Numbered from the stretch's first letter, positions 42,192 to 50,597 are shown. The stretch is DNA of 64,000 nt from DASYKT01 sp963718105 (GCA_963718105.1 OY970352.1:3038001-3102000), one strand, 5' to 3'. Notes: generated by a model not told the origin, from the sequence alone. Numbers and translations are program-made.

Positions 42192-43019
42192 CTAGTTCTG
42201 TAGATTTACTGCCTGATTCAAAAGCTCTATCAATTCTTCCCGGGTCAAAGATATTTTCCCTCCCCCGTTACTGTTGCCGCTGCTGCTGCCGGTGCCGGCG
42301 CTTTTCGGGATCTGCTCGCCGGTGGTGCACCCTATGCTTGTTTCGTGCAGGTAGCCGCAAGCCTGGCAGCGGGCCGATTCGGTCAGATACCCGGCCTTTT
42401 CGCGGATCTGGACAAGTTTTTCGATCGCATCGGCGGGCAGATTATTCGCCCCGCCCAAAGCGCGCGAAAGAATCGCGATCTTAGCCGTGTGTTCTAAAGT
42501 TTCCAGCCGGTCAAAAGCCTGCCACAGGTCTTCGCCGTAGGCGACCGCGCCATGATTGGCCATCAGCAGCGCATTGTGGTTTTTTACAAACGGCCGCATC
42601 GCCTCGGTCAGTTCATCGGTCGAAGGCGTGCCGTAACTGGTAAGCGGAACGCAGCCAAGCGTCAAGATCACTTCAGATAAAATCGGCTGGTCGATCGCCA
42701 GCCCCGCCACTGCAAAAGCCGTCCCGTGCGGCGGGTGCGCATGACAAACGGCCCTGATGTCCGGCCGCTCGTTGTATATCAACAGGTGCATGGCCAGCTC
42801 GCTCGACGCCCGTTTGTCCGAGAGCGGTTTGCCTTCCATGTCGGTCACCGCCAGGTCGGCTTCCGTCATGCGTCCCTTGCACATCATGGTCGGCGTGGCC
42901 AGCACGCGGTTTTCGTCCAGGCGGATGCTGACGTTTCCGTCCGAAGATACAACGTAACTCCGGTCGTACAGAAGACCGCCGATCCGGCAGATCAATTTTC
43001 GTGCTTGAGCTTCATCCAC
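42192..43019 (-). CDS. Class II aldolase with C-terminal encapsulation-type peptide
   Basis: Residues 1-212 are a class II aldolase/adducin domain related to L-fuculose/L-rhamnulose-phosphate aldolases, which split ketose phosphates into DHAP and lactaldehyde. The zinc ligands are visible as Glu74 (SSELA), His93 and His95 (CHAHPPHGTAF) and His156 (ANHG). Beyond the catalytic domain lie C218-x2-C221 and C231, then a Gly/Ser/Asn linker (about 242-255) and an amphipathic helix (256-275, ISLTREELIELLNQAV). Linker plus amphipathic end is the form of an encapsulation peptide that docks cargo to BMC shells. The substrate is inferred from family and context. Confidence 0.9.
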   Translation of the reverse strand: MDEAQARKLICRIGGLLYDRSYVVSSDGNVSIRLDENRVLATPTMMCKGRMTEADLAVTDMEGKPLSDKRASSELAMHLLIYNERPDIRAVCHAHPPHGTAFAVAGLAIDQPILSEVILTLGCVPLTSYGTPSTDELTEAMRPFVKNHNALLMANHGAVAYGEDLWQAFDRLETLEHTAKIAILSRALGGANNLPADAIEKLVQIREKAGYLTESARCQACGYLHETSIGCTTGEQIPKSAGTGSSSGNSNGGGKISLTREELIELLNQAVNLQN

Positions 43020-43037
43020 TGTTAGTCAGTTAGCGCG

Positions 43038-43397
43038 CTATCGATTTTTTTCGAGGCGTTCCAGCTTTTCCCTTAGCTTTTTTTCCAAATGATGTTTCGG
43101 CACAGCCGGCGGCATCTCCTGGGTAACGTTCCATTCTTCTTTCTCAAGATCGAATTTCTTAAAATCCCATTCTTTACAGTTGAGTTCGTGCTGTTTCAGC
43201 TCGCCGATCTCGGCTTTCAAACGTTCGTTCTCGAGTTTCAGGTCGCGGAATTCAGCTTTCATCTGATGACGAAATCCACGCCCTTTGCCTACCCGAAACG
43301 ATGGCGCCAGATTCACAAAGAAACTTGCCACAAACAAACCCAGGGCTAACGCCAGAGCAAATGGAACGATTCTCTTAAACAAGTTCGGATACTGCAT
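43038..43397 (-). CDS. Small membrane-anchored coiled-coil protein
   Basis: This 119-residue protein is not recognised. One membrane segment (about 9-31, IVPFALALALGLFVASFFV) follows a short cytoplasmic start. Next come a basic stretch (RVGKGRGFRHQMKAEF), a heptad-like coiled coil (about 48-70, LKLENERLKAEIGELKQHEL) and a charged C-terminal region ending in Lys/Glu/Arg. It lies between rex and the aldolase gene with gaps of 18-21 bases, so it is part of the same transcript. A membrane link for the compartment is conceivable but unproven. Confidence 0.7.
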   Translation of the reverse strand: MQYPNLFKRIVPFALALALGLFVASFFVNLAPSFRVGKGRGFRHQMKAEFRDLKLENERLKAEIGELKQHELNCKEWDFKKFDLEKEEWNVTQEMPPAVPKHHLEKKLREKLERLEKNR

Positions 43398-43418
43398 ATT
43401 ACTACCTCTTACTGCCGC

Positions 43419-44135
43419 TTATTCTTTTTCTTTGCTTATCGTTTTGGCCGTATTGGCCGCTTTTTGTTTATTATTGCGCTGCTCGGCCGCGGGCTTTGCC
43501 AGATAGAACGCCAACCCCTCGAGCGAGATGGTCAGATCGACCGTTTTGAGCTTAATATTCGCCGGCGTCTTTAGAGGCGTCGGGGCAAAATTCAAAACGG
43601 CTTTTATACCAGCCTGGACCACGGCTTCTAATACCGGCTGAGCAAAAGCTGCCGGCACGGCTATTACGGCAACGTCTATTTTCTCTTTTTTCACCACTTG
43701 AGGCAATGTATTCAGGTCATAAACCGTAATTTTTGTCTCTCCGATACTTTTTCCGATCTTATTCGGGTCGGTATCGAACAAAGCGGCCACGTGAAAATTC
43801 GACCGGGCAAAGCCATAGTAGTCTGCCAGGGCCGCGCCGAGGCGCCCGGCGCCTATTATTCCGACCCGGTGCTCCTCATCCAGCCCCAGGATCTTGATCA
43901 AATGATCGCGCAGGCTTTCGGTGTAATAACCGACGCCGCGCACACCGAATTCCCCGAAATAAGCCAGGTCCTTGCGGATCTGCGCCGAATTTAAGTGAAA
44001 ACGCCTGGCCAGGTCTTCCGAAGACACGGATTTCTGGCCCTCCGCGGCCAGTTCGCCCAGGCAGCGCAGGTACACGCTTAAGCGGCTGGTCGTGAGTTCG
44101 GAGATTTTTTCGGCTTTTTGGATCTTCACGGTCAT
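43419..44135 (-). CDS. rex: Redox-sensing transcriptional repressor Rex
   Basis: Rex represses fermentation and respiration genes when NADH/NAD+ is low and leaves DNA when it binds NADH. The 238-residue protein has a winged-helix domain (about 16-85: TTSRLSVYLRCLGEL, LNSAQIRKDLAYFGEFGVRGVGY) and a Rossmann domain with GAGRLG (95-100). Length is slightly above usual owing to a Lys-rich tail. It is the first gene of the minus-strand microcompartment locus, which suggests that the locus responds to redox state. A possible operator lies 22-39 bases before its start. Confidence 0.95.
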   Translation of the reverse strand: MTVKIQKAEKISELTTSRLSVYLRCLGELAAEGQKSVSSEDLARRFHLNSAQIRKDLAYFGEFGVRGVGYYTESLRDHLIKILGLDEEHRVGIIGAGRLGAALADYYGFARSNFHVAALFDTDPNKIGKSIGETKITVYDLNTLPQVVKKEKIDVAVIAVPAAFAQPVLEAVVQAGIKAVLNFAPTPLKTPANIKLKTVDLTISLEGLAFYLAKPAAEQRNNKQKAANTAKTISKEKE

Positions 44136-44156
44136 ATTATAACTGTAATTTTAAGT

Positions 44157-44174
44157 AAGTGAAAAATTGAACAA
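44157..44174. promoter_or_regulatory. Possible Rex operator upstream of rex
   Basis: The sequence AAGTGAAAAATTGAACAA matches 10 of the 14 fixed positions of the Rex consensus TTGTGAA-N4-TTCACAA. It lies 22-39 bases upstream of the rex ATG, a fit place for autoregulation. The match is partial, so confidence is low. Confidence 0.25.
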
Positions 44175-44187
44175 TCATAAACATAAA

Positions 44188-44358
44188 CTCCCCTCCTTAC
44201 GAAGGAGGGGTGCCCGAAGGGCGGGGTGGTTCTTTCTTGGACCAGTCTGAAACTATATGCGTTGCCCTCACACTCGCCTCCCTGCGAAGGAGAGCGCCCG
44301 AAAGGGCGGGGCGGTTCTTTCTTTTGAGCCAGTTTGAGCTATATGCGTTGCCCTCACA
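44188..44358. repeat. Tandem direct duplication of an 85-base unit (family L)
   Basis: Two units (44188-44272 and 44273-44358) each carry a CTCC..TTACGAAGGAG-type hairpin. GCCCGAA-GGGCGGGG follows, then GGTTCTTTCTT and the exact end ATATGCGTTGCCCTCACA. They lie between divergent rex and ruvA. Confidence 0.85.
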
Positions 44359-44398
44359 TTGTTTATCCGCTAAACTTCCCCTACTTCTATATGACTTT

Positions 44399-45034
44399 AT
44401 GATCGCCTTTCTTTCAGGCAAATTACTGGCAAAACATCCGGGCACGTTGATCCTGGACGTGCAGGGCGTGGGATATGAGGTCAGCATCCCGCTTTCGACC
44501 TTTTATGAACTGGGTGAGGTCGATTCCGCCGCAGCCGACGTCCAACTGCATATTTACACGCACGTCCGCGAAGACGCGTTGCAATTGTTCGGTTTTCGCA
44601 CCCGCCGCGAGCGCGAGCTTTTTATGCAATTGATCTCCGTTTCCGGGGTCGGCGCGAAAATGGCGATCGCGATGCTCTCGGCGATGAGCACGGATGAGAT
44701 AATTCTCGCCCTTCGCACCGAAAATCTGGCCAAACTGACCGCTATCCCCGGCGTGGGACGCAAAACCGCCGAACGCCTGGTGATCGAATTGCGCGACAAA
44801 GTAATGAAAATGCTGGCCCCGGAAACTGAAAGCCTGGCCCTTTCCGATGCCAAAGAGAAACAGGAAGTCGATCTGATCTTTGACGATGCCTTGTCCGCCC
44901 TGTTGAATCTGGGTTACCAGCGGCAGGCCGCCGAAAAAGCTTTAAAGTCGGCCGTGAACGAAGGCACCGAAGTCACCGAAGTCACCGTGCAGAAATTATT
45001 GCGAAGAAGCCTGCAGCTATTGGCGAAGGGATAA
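44399..45034 (+). CDS. ruvA: Holliday junction branch migration protein RuvA
   Basis: RuvA binds four-way junctions and positions the RuvB motor. From the ATG at 44399 the product is 211 residues. It has an OB-fold start (MIAFLSGKLLAKHPG, DVQGVGYEVSIPLS), the acidic-pin region with HVREDALQLFGF, two helix-hairpin-helix motifs (SVSGVGAKMAIAMLSAM and AIPGVGRKTAERLVIEL), and a C-terminal UBA-like domain that contacts RuvB (DALSALLNLGYQRQAAEKAL). The frame continues upstream through the tandem repeat, but only the inner start gives a normal N-terminus. Confidence 0.96.
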   Translation: MIAFLSGKLLAKHPGTLILDVQGVGYEVSIPLSTFYELGEVDSAAADVQLHIYTHVREDALQLFGFRTRRERELFMQLISVSGVGAKMAIAMLSAMSTDEIILALRTENLAKLTAIPGVGRKTAERLVIELRDKVMKMLAPETESLALSDAKEKQEVDLIFDDALSALLNLGYQRQAAEKALKSAVNEGTEVTEVTVQKLLRRSLQLLAKG

Positions 45035-45069
45035 AGTTCACGGTCTGATAGAATCAAGACAGGTATGAG

Positions 45070-45187
45070 GTCAGAACCGGGAGCGGTAGCGACCGGGTTT
45101 CTTTAATAAAAGATCGACGCATCTGCTAACGCAGACGCTACTGACAAGAACCCGGTTTCGGCTACAGATAGCGCTCCCGGTTCTGAC
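45070..45187. repeat. Inverted repeat, family A (REP-like), copy 2, between ruvA and ruvB
   Basis: The outer arms GTCAGAACCGGGAGCG (45070-45085) and CGCTCCCGGTTCTGAC (45172-45187) are perfect complements. Inner ACCGGGTT and AACCCGGT also pair, and the loop contains CATCTGCTAACGCAGACG. It shares its arm sequence with 2206-2309. Confidence 0.85.
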
Positions 45188-45203
45188 TCCACTGCAAAAT
45201 AGA

Positions 45204-46238
45204 ATGATCGACGCGCTCAATGCAAATACTTTTAGTGATGACGAACGGCAGTTCGATGTATCCTTGCGTCCGACGAAATTAGAAGAATATGTCGGCCAGG
45301 CGAAGGCGAAGGAGAATCTGCGCATTTATATCAAGGCCGCGCTGCGCCGGCGCGAAGCTCTCGACCACGTGCTGCTGACCGCGCCGCCCGGCCTGGGCAA
45401 AACCACGCTCAGCGCGATCATCGCCAACGAGATGGGCGCGGAATTCAAATCCACCGCCGGCCCGGTGATCGAAAAATCCGGCGACCTGGCCGCGCTGCTC
45501 ACTAATCTGCAGGAAGGCGACGTGCTTTTTATCGACGAGATCCACCGGCTCTCGCCCGCGATCGAAGAAATTCTTTACCCGGCGATGGAAGACTACAATC
45601 TCGATCTGATGATCGGCCAGGGCACCGCCGCGCGCTCCATCAAACTCGAGCTGCCGAAATTCACACTGGTCGGCGCGACCACCCGGCCGGGTTTGCTGAC
45701 CGCACCGCTGCGCGGGCGTTTTGGGATCATCTTTCATCTGGATTTTTACACGGTCGAAGACCTGCAAAGCATCATCAGCCGCTCCGCCGGGATTTTGGGC
45801 GTCGAGATCGAAAGCGCCGGGGCCCGCGAAATTGCCAAACGCGCGCGCGGCACCCCGCGTATCGCCAACCGCCTGCTGCGCCGCGTACGTGATTACGCCG
45901 AGGTCGATTACGACGGAAAGATCACCGAAGAAGTCGCCACTGCCGCGTTAAACCGCATGGAAGTAGATACTTACGGGCTGGACGAGGTCGACCGCAAACT
46001 GCTGCTGACGATCATCGAAAAATTCGACGGCGGCCCGGTGGGCCTCGGCACCATCTCCGCCGGTATCCACGAAGAAAAAGATTCCATCGAAGAGATCATC
46101 GAACCCTATCTGATCCAGATCGGCTTCCTCAACCGCACCCCGCGCGGACGCATGGCCACCCGCCTCGCCTACCAGCATTTCGGCCTTGATTCGCTGATGA
46201 AAAAAGACGCGAGCCAGGGGCTGTTCGAAAACCAATAG
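45204..46238 (+). CDS. ruvB: Holliday junction DNA helicase RuvB
   Basis: RuvB is the AAA+ ring motor that drives branch migration with RuvA. The 344 residues begin with the family start (RQFDVSLRPTKLEEYVGQ). Walker A is PPGLGKTT (61-68) and Walker B includes LFIDEIHRLS. Sensor 1 is GATTRPGLLTAPLRGRFG. The C-terminal winged helix contains DSIEEIIEPYLIQIGFLNRTPRGR. It follows ruvA after a 169-base gap filled with a REP-like repeat; ruvC is not nearby. Confidence 0.97.
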   Translation: MIDALNANTFSDDERQFDVSLRPTKLEEYVGQAKAKENLRIYIKAALRRREALDHVLLTAPPGLGKTTLSAIIANEMGAEFKSTAGPVIEKSGDLAALLTNLQEGDVLFIDEIHRLSPAIEEILYPAMEDYNLDLMIGQGTAARSIKLELPKFTLVGATTRPGLLTAPLRGRFGIIFHLDFYTVEDLQSIISRSAGILGVEIESAGAREIAKRARGTPRIANRLLRRVRDYAEVDYDGKITEEVATAALNRMEVDTYGLDEVDRKLLLTIIEKFDGGPVGLGTISAGIHEEKDSIEEIIEPYLIQIGFLNRTPRGRMATRLAYQHFGLDSLMKKDASQGLFENQ

Positions 46239-46547
46239 ATCGCGCTTTAGCTCAGGTAGTCCACGCAGCGGACGAGAGAGTTTAACCACAGGCGTTAGCC
46301 TGTGGTATAGGCCATATTTGATACTGCCGAGCGCAACGAGAAATTAAAGCTTCTCGTTGCGCTCGGCCAATACTGTAGGTCGTATACTACAGGTTCCGCT
46401 ACGCTCCACCTGTAGTTACACTCTTCCGTCAGCTTTGCTGACTGCGGCAAAAATTCAACCGATCTGTTTTCAAAAACCTTGCATTCAATCTATCCGGCAT
46501 TTTTCTGATAAACTTTCAAAATAAAGTAACTGCATTCAGGGAAAATT
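46239..46547. other. 309-base intergenic region with four tandem hairpins (family I)
   Basis: Hairpins: CCACAGGCGTTAGCCTGTGG (46286-46305), GCCGAGCGCAACGAGAA with its complement (46326-46367), CTACAGGTTCC..CCACCTGTAG (46387-46415) and GTCAGCTTTGCTGAC (46428-46442). The rest is the AT-rich upstream region of the beta-helix gene. Confidence 0.75.
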
Positions 46548-48209
46548 ATGAAAAGTTTTACGATCGTGACATTTCTTGTTTTAGGTCTTTTCATCACCTC
46601 TTTCGCCCAGAACAAATTCGAGGGGATGAACATTCTCATCAACGCGCCGACGGATCAAAAAAGCGTCGCCTGTGCGATCAGGTACGTGCCGCCGACGACC
46701 GCGATCACCGTCACCGATCTTAACCCGTCGACGCCGATGAAGGTCACCTCGTGCGGGTCGGCGGAATTTGCCGCGGGGTCGACCATCGTGCAGAGCGGTT
46801 CGACCGCCACGCTCAAAGCCGGCTTCTCCGATTACAAGTGGTGTTTTCAGGGCGAGGACAAAACCTACCGGCTCTCGTTTCAGGGCGACAACTGGACCGG
46901 CCCGGTCACTTACAACTGGATCGCAACGCCGGATGCGCGTGAACGCGGCATTTACAACATCCGCGATTTCGGAGCTAAAGGCGACGGCACCAGCGACGAC
47001 ACGATCGCCATCAAAAGCGCGTTTGCATTTATCGCTTTTCGCAACGGCGGAATTTTGAATTTTCCCGAGGGAGATTATGTCATCACTTCGACGATTACGA
47101 TCCCTTCAAACGTCACCATCTCCGGGGTTTCCGGCGCCGAATCAAATGCGCCGACCGGAAATTTCACCCAGCGAAACGCCACCCGGATAAAATTGCGCGG
47201 CGCTAATCTGGCGATGTTTCGCATCGGCGAATGTACCGAAAAGATAGTCATCAAAGACATCGAGCTTTTTGCCGAAAGCAATGAGAACACATACGGCATA
47301 GAGGGCGTAGGCGCTTATTATTCGGCGCAGGATTTTTATTTTTCACGCGTGACGTTTCACAATTTTTTCCGCGGCATCTACGCTCACGGGCTGCCGCAAA
47401 CCGACCTCGGCTGGCAGTTTGATTATGTTCGTATCGATCATTGCCGTTTTGTCTACAACCGCGACGCAGGCATCTATGTAAATTCGCGAAATTCCGACTG
47501 GACCATCAACGATTCTCTTTTTCAAAATCCGAAAAAGCAGCCGGGTTGGAATAGCGACGGCATACATCTCGAAAGAGTGATGCTCGTCCTGATCCAAAAT
47601 TCTTTCGGCGGCGGCGTGGGCGGCAATCGCGGCGGAACGTTCGTCAACATCCTGGACAGCCAGCATACGACGATCATGAATTGCGAGGCGGAAAACCTGG
47701 AATACACCTTGCGCTATAACGCCATCGACCATCCCGGCGCGGGCGATTTCAGCTCGCCGATCACGCTGATAAACAATATGTTCGGCGAAGCCATAGAATT
47801 CAAAGCGCGGCGCACGCTCGTTTCCACCGGAAATTATTACGGCGGCAATACCTTTAAGGCCAATGAATGGCTGCGGGTCTATTCTACCGGCGACCGTTTT
47901 TGTTTTGACGGCATCATTGCCGGCTGCCGCGGCACCGGCGAAAACAGCTTTGATAAAGCGACGGTTGTCTTTCGCACCGGGCAGCCCGCCGAAGGAAACG
48001 TGCGCGGTTACCCGACATTTTTCGGCACCGATGTGCAATTCGGCGTCCCGCCGCAAATGCCAAAAATAATGCAGAGCGCGCTGCCCGCCAACAGCACTAA
48101 CGGCTCGCTGCTCTATTGCACCGACTGCCGGCGGGGTTCCACCCCCTGCCAGGCGGGCGGCAGCGGCGCTCCGGCCATGGTGGTCAATAATCAGTGGAGC
48201 TGTCTCTAG
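46548..48209 (+). CDS. Secreted pectate-lyase-like beta-helix protein with Cys-rich tail
   Basis: This 553-residue exported protein has a signal peptide (about 1-20, LVLGLFITSFAQ). A beta-sandwich-like region covers about 20-125. A Pectate_lyase_3-type right-handed beta-helix starts at about 133 with YNIRDFGAKGDGTSDDTIAI and FPEGDYVITSTITIPS. The C-terminal 40 residues carry YC-x2-C-x5-PC-x2-GG and NNQWSC, as in the protein at 3822-5459. The catalytic role is unknown; related folds act on polysaccharides or serve as surface adhesins. Confidence 0.82.
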   Translation: MKSFTIVTFLVLGLFITSFAQNKFEGMNILINAPTDQKSVACAIRYVPPTTAITVTDLNPSTPMKVTSCGSAEFAAGSTIVQSGSTATLKAGFSDYKWCFQGEDKTYRLSFQGDNWTGPVTYNWIATPDARERGIYNIRDFGAKGDGTSDDTIAIKSAFAFIAFRNGGILNFPEGDYVITSTITIPSNVTISGVSGAESNAPTGNFTQRNATRIKLRGANLAMFRIGECTEKIVIKDIELFAESNENTYGIEGVGAYYSAQDFYFSRVTFHNFFRGIYAHGLPQTDLGWQFDYVRIDHCRFVYNRDAGIYVNSRNSDWTINDSLFQNPKKQPGWNSDGIHLERVMLVLIQNSFGGGVGGNRGGTFVNILDSQHTTIMNCEAENLEYTLRYNAIDHPGAGDFSSPITLINNMFGEAIEFKARRTLVSTGNYYGGNTFKANEWLRVYSTGDRFCFDGIIAGCRGTGENSFDKATVVFRTGQPAEGNVRGYPTFFGTDVQFGVPPQMPKIMQSALPANSTNGSLLYCTDCRRGSTPCQAGGSGAPAMVVNNQWSCL

Positions 48210-48267
48210 GACGCGCCGCAGTCATCTTCAAAATTATAAAGTTGACCTGTGGTGTATAATAGCGGCT

Positions 48268-48750
48268 ATGTTCTGTCCTAATTGTGCGGCACAAAACGAG
48301 GCGGCGCAGCATTATTGTCGGATGTGCGGGCTGAAGCTCGATGCGATAGTGGCGGAGCTAACAACACAGAATCCCTCGGAAGAAATGGCCGAGCTGCTCA
48401 AAAAGCAAAGGTGGATGCAAAGATTGGGTGTCTTTTCGCTTTCTACGGCTGGCTTTATCGCGCTTGCATTACTGTTCGCACAAGTAATTTACTATAAACT
48501 GATGATCCTAGGCCCTGAATTGCTATTCGGTGGAGCCATTGGCGCTATAGGACTTTTCCTGCTTGCCTCCGTATTCTTTTTTATCTATCCCAAGCTTTTT
48601 ATGAAACTCGACTCCTTGGTTGTGCAATTCCCTAAACAAACAGAAATTTCAACTCCCACCAACAAACTGCTCGACAATCCGTCTTTCGAGCCCGCAAGAC
48701 AACCCGCAAGCGTCACTGAGGACTCGACGGAGCTTCTACATCGAAAATGA
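48268..48750 (+). CDS. Zinc-ribbon membrane protein
   Basis: The 160-residue product begins with a zinc ribbon (C3-x2-C6 and C17-x2-C20, CPNC and CRMC). It continues with a short helical linker and has two membrane segments at about 53-72 and 83-113. The tail is polar. This layout occurs in many uncharacterised bacterial proteins thought to act at the membrane; function is unknown. The last four bases (ATGA) overlap the nhaA start, so the two are coupled. Confidence 0.78.
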   Translation: MFCPNCAAQNEAAQHYCRMCGLKLDAIVAELTTQNPSEEMAELLKKQRWMQRLGVFSLSTAGFIALALLFAQVIYYKLMILGPELLFGGAIGAIGLFLLASVFFFIYPKLFMKLDSLVVQFPKQTEISTPTNKLLDNPSFEPARQPASVTEDSTELLHRK

Positions 48751-49940
48751 CTTTTGTTCGGACAACATTATCCAAAACATTCACAAATTTTTTCGATTCC
48801 GAAAAGTCCGGCGCGATCTTATTGATAGTGTGCACCGTGATATCGCTCATCATCGCAAATTCGGTCATGAGCACAAATTATTTGTCGCTCTGGCACGCCC
48901 AGATCGGCGGATTGAGTGTTGAGCATTGGATAAACGACGGCCTCATGGCGATCTTTTTTCTGCTCATCGGGCTGGAACTCGAACGAGAATTTTATACCGG
49001 CGAATTGTCCGATCTCAGAAACGCTCTTTTGCCGATCTTTGCCGCGGCCGGCGGGATCGTCGTGCCGGCACTGATACATCTGAGTTTTAATTACGGAACG
49101 AATACCCGGGCCGGGATCGGTATCCCGATGGCGACCGACATCGCTTTTGCTCTCGGCGTGCTGGCGCTTTTAGGTAACCGCGTTCCCGCCTCCCTGAAAA
49201 TATTTTTGACGGCGCTGGCGGTGATAGACGATCTGGGGGCGATCATAGTTATCGCCGTTTTCTACACCTCCGAGCTTTCGATCTTATATTTGGCCGGCGC
49301 GCTGGCGGTTTTTGCCGCGCTCATCGCGCTCAACTATATTTTCCGCGTAAATATTTTGTCTCCGTATCTTCTGGGGGGCGTGTTGATGTGGGTTTTGATG
49401 TTGAGATCCGGCGTTCATGCCACCGTTGCGGGAGTGCTGCTTGCCTTTGCCATACCTTTTACAAACAAAGATGATGATGAGCGGTCACCGTCGCACAGGC
49501 TCGAGCATTTTTTACATAGGCCGGTCGCCTTTGTGATCCTACCGGTCTTTGCCCTCGCCAATACCGGAATTGTAGTAGGCGCCGATTGGTTTGGAGGCCT
49601 TTACTCCGCCAACACTTCGGGAATTATTCTGGGGCTTCTGGCCGGTAAGCCTGTGGGCATAACCTTAGTAAGTTTTGCCGCTATCAGTCTGGGTATTTGC
49701 AGGCTGCCTTCCGATTTGAACTGGAAACACATTTTCGGAGCCGGCCTGCTGGGCGGCATCGGTTTTACGATGTCGATATTTATCACAAACCTTGCTTTTG
49801 CCGGGGAAGCGGAGGTTATCAACGCTTCAAAAATGGCGATCCTGCTCGCTTCACTAACGGCCGGAACTGTTGGTTTTCTCTGGCTTAGAAGTATGGGCAA
49901 AGCGAATGATCCGGGTGATAATACGGACGCACCGGTGTAG
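48747..49940 (+). CDS. nhaA: Na+/H+ antiporter NhaA
   Basis: NhaA exchanges internal Na+ or Li+ for external protons and helps pH and salt homeostasis. The 397-residue protein has about twelve membrane segments. Landmarks are EHWINDGLMAIFFLLIGLELERE, GIPMATDIAFALGVLALLG with the gating Asp, and LAVIDDLGAIIVIAVFY with the Asp pair of the ion site. The segment GLLAGKPVGI and the late GIGFTMSIFI also fit. It is translationally coupled to the zinc-ribbon gene before it. Confidence 0.97.
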   Translation: MTFVRTTLSKTFTNFFDSEKSGAILLIVCTVISLIIANSVMSTNYLSLWHAQIGGLSVEHWINDGLMAIFFLLIGLELEREFYTGELSDLRNALLPIFAAAGGIVVPALIHLSFNYGTNTRAGIGIPMATDIAFALGVLALLGNRVPASLKIFLTALAVIDDLGAIIVIAVFYTSELSILYLAGALAVFAALIALNYIFRVNILSPYLLGGVLMWVLMLRSGVHATVAGVLLAFAIPFTNKDDDERSPSHRLEHFLHRPVAFVILPVFALANTGIVVGADWFGGLYSANTSGIILGLLAGKPVGITLVSFAAISLGICRLPSDLNWKHIFGAGLLGGIGFTMSIFITNLAFAGEAEVINASKMAILLASLTAGTVGFLWLRSMGKANDPGDNTDAPV

Positions 49941-50027
49941 ATAGGGATTTTTTTGTCACAAAAGGCTTTTGCGCGGTGTTTTCCTTTATAAGCCGAGCTT
50001 TATCCGCAAAAATAAAGGAGAAAGATA

Positions 50028-50561
50028 ATGAAAACGCTAGCGACAGCCTTATTTCTACTTCTGACTTTTTCTTTTGCCCCAGTTGTTATTAATGCCCAGG
50101 AAACATGGCACGAGTTCACTTCGCCCGAGGGCGGTTTTTCCGTCCTGATGCCCGAAAAGCCCACGCCCGGCACTCATGGCGTCGAGACTTCCAAAGGCAG
50201 GAAAGAATCGCACACCTTTTCTTATTCCGATGAAGAAATGACCGACTATCTGGTCGCCTATTCCCGGTACCGGGAAGCAAAAGACAAGGAGATCGATTAC
50301 GACCGGGTATTTGACAACATTCAAAAAGGCATTCTGATCGCCGAAGAAGGCAAGGTCAGAAGCAAGATCGCCCTCAACCTGGATGGCAATCCCGGACGTG
50401 AGGTGATGATCGAATACGCGAACGGCAGCGTAAAAATTCACCGGTTTTATTTTGTCGGCGATTATTTCTACCAGTTGGCGGTAGAAGTTAAAAACTTTGT
50501 CAGCCGCTGTGACAAGACCGAGCGTTTCCTGAATTCTTTCAAACTTATTGCCCAAAAATAA
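50028..50561 (+). CDS. Secreted protein of unknown function
   Basis: This 177-residue protein has a signal peptide (about 1-24, ATALFLLLTFSFAPVVINAQ). The mature part begins TWHEFTSPEGGFSVLMPEKP, a pattern I know from many uncharacterised exported proteins of soil bacteria. It holds alternating beta strands with conserved Gly and aromatic residues and ends with KTERFLNSFKL. There is no catalytic signature. It is a single-gene unit followed by a strong terminator. Confidence 0.78.
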   Translation: MKTLATALFLLLTFSFAPVVINAQETWHEFTSPEGGFSVLMPEKPTPGTHGVETSKGRKESHTFSYSDEEMTDYLVAYSRYREAKDKEIDYDRVFDNIQKGILIAEEGKVRSKIALNLDGNPGREVMIEYANGSVKIHRFYFVGDYFYQLAVEVKNFVSRCDKTERFLNSFKLIAQK

Positions 50562-50597
50562 TAGCGGCCTTTATTCCTTTCGGCTGCTATTAAAAAC

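Noticed and set aside
44210..44398. N-terminal extension of RuvA
   Set aside because: It translates the tandem 85-base repeat; RuvA starts at MIAFLSG.
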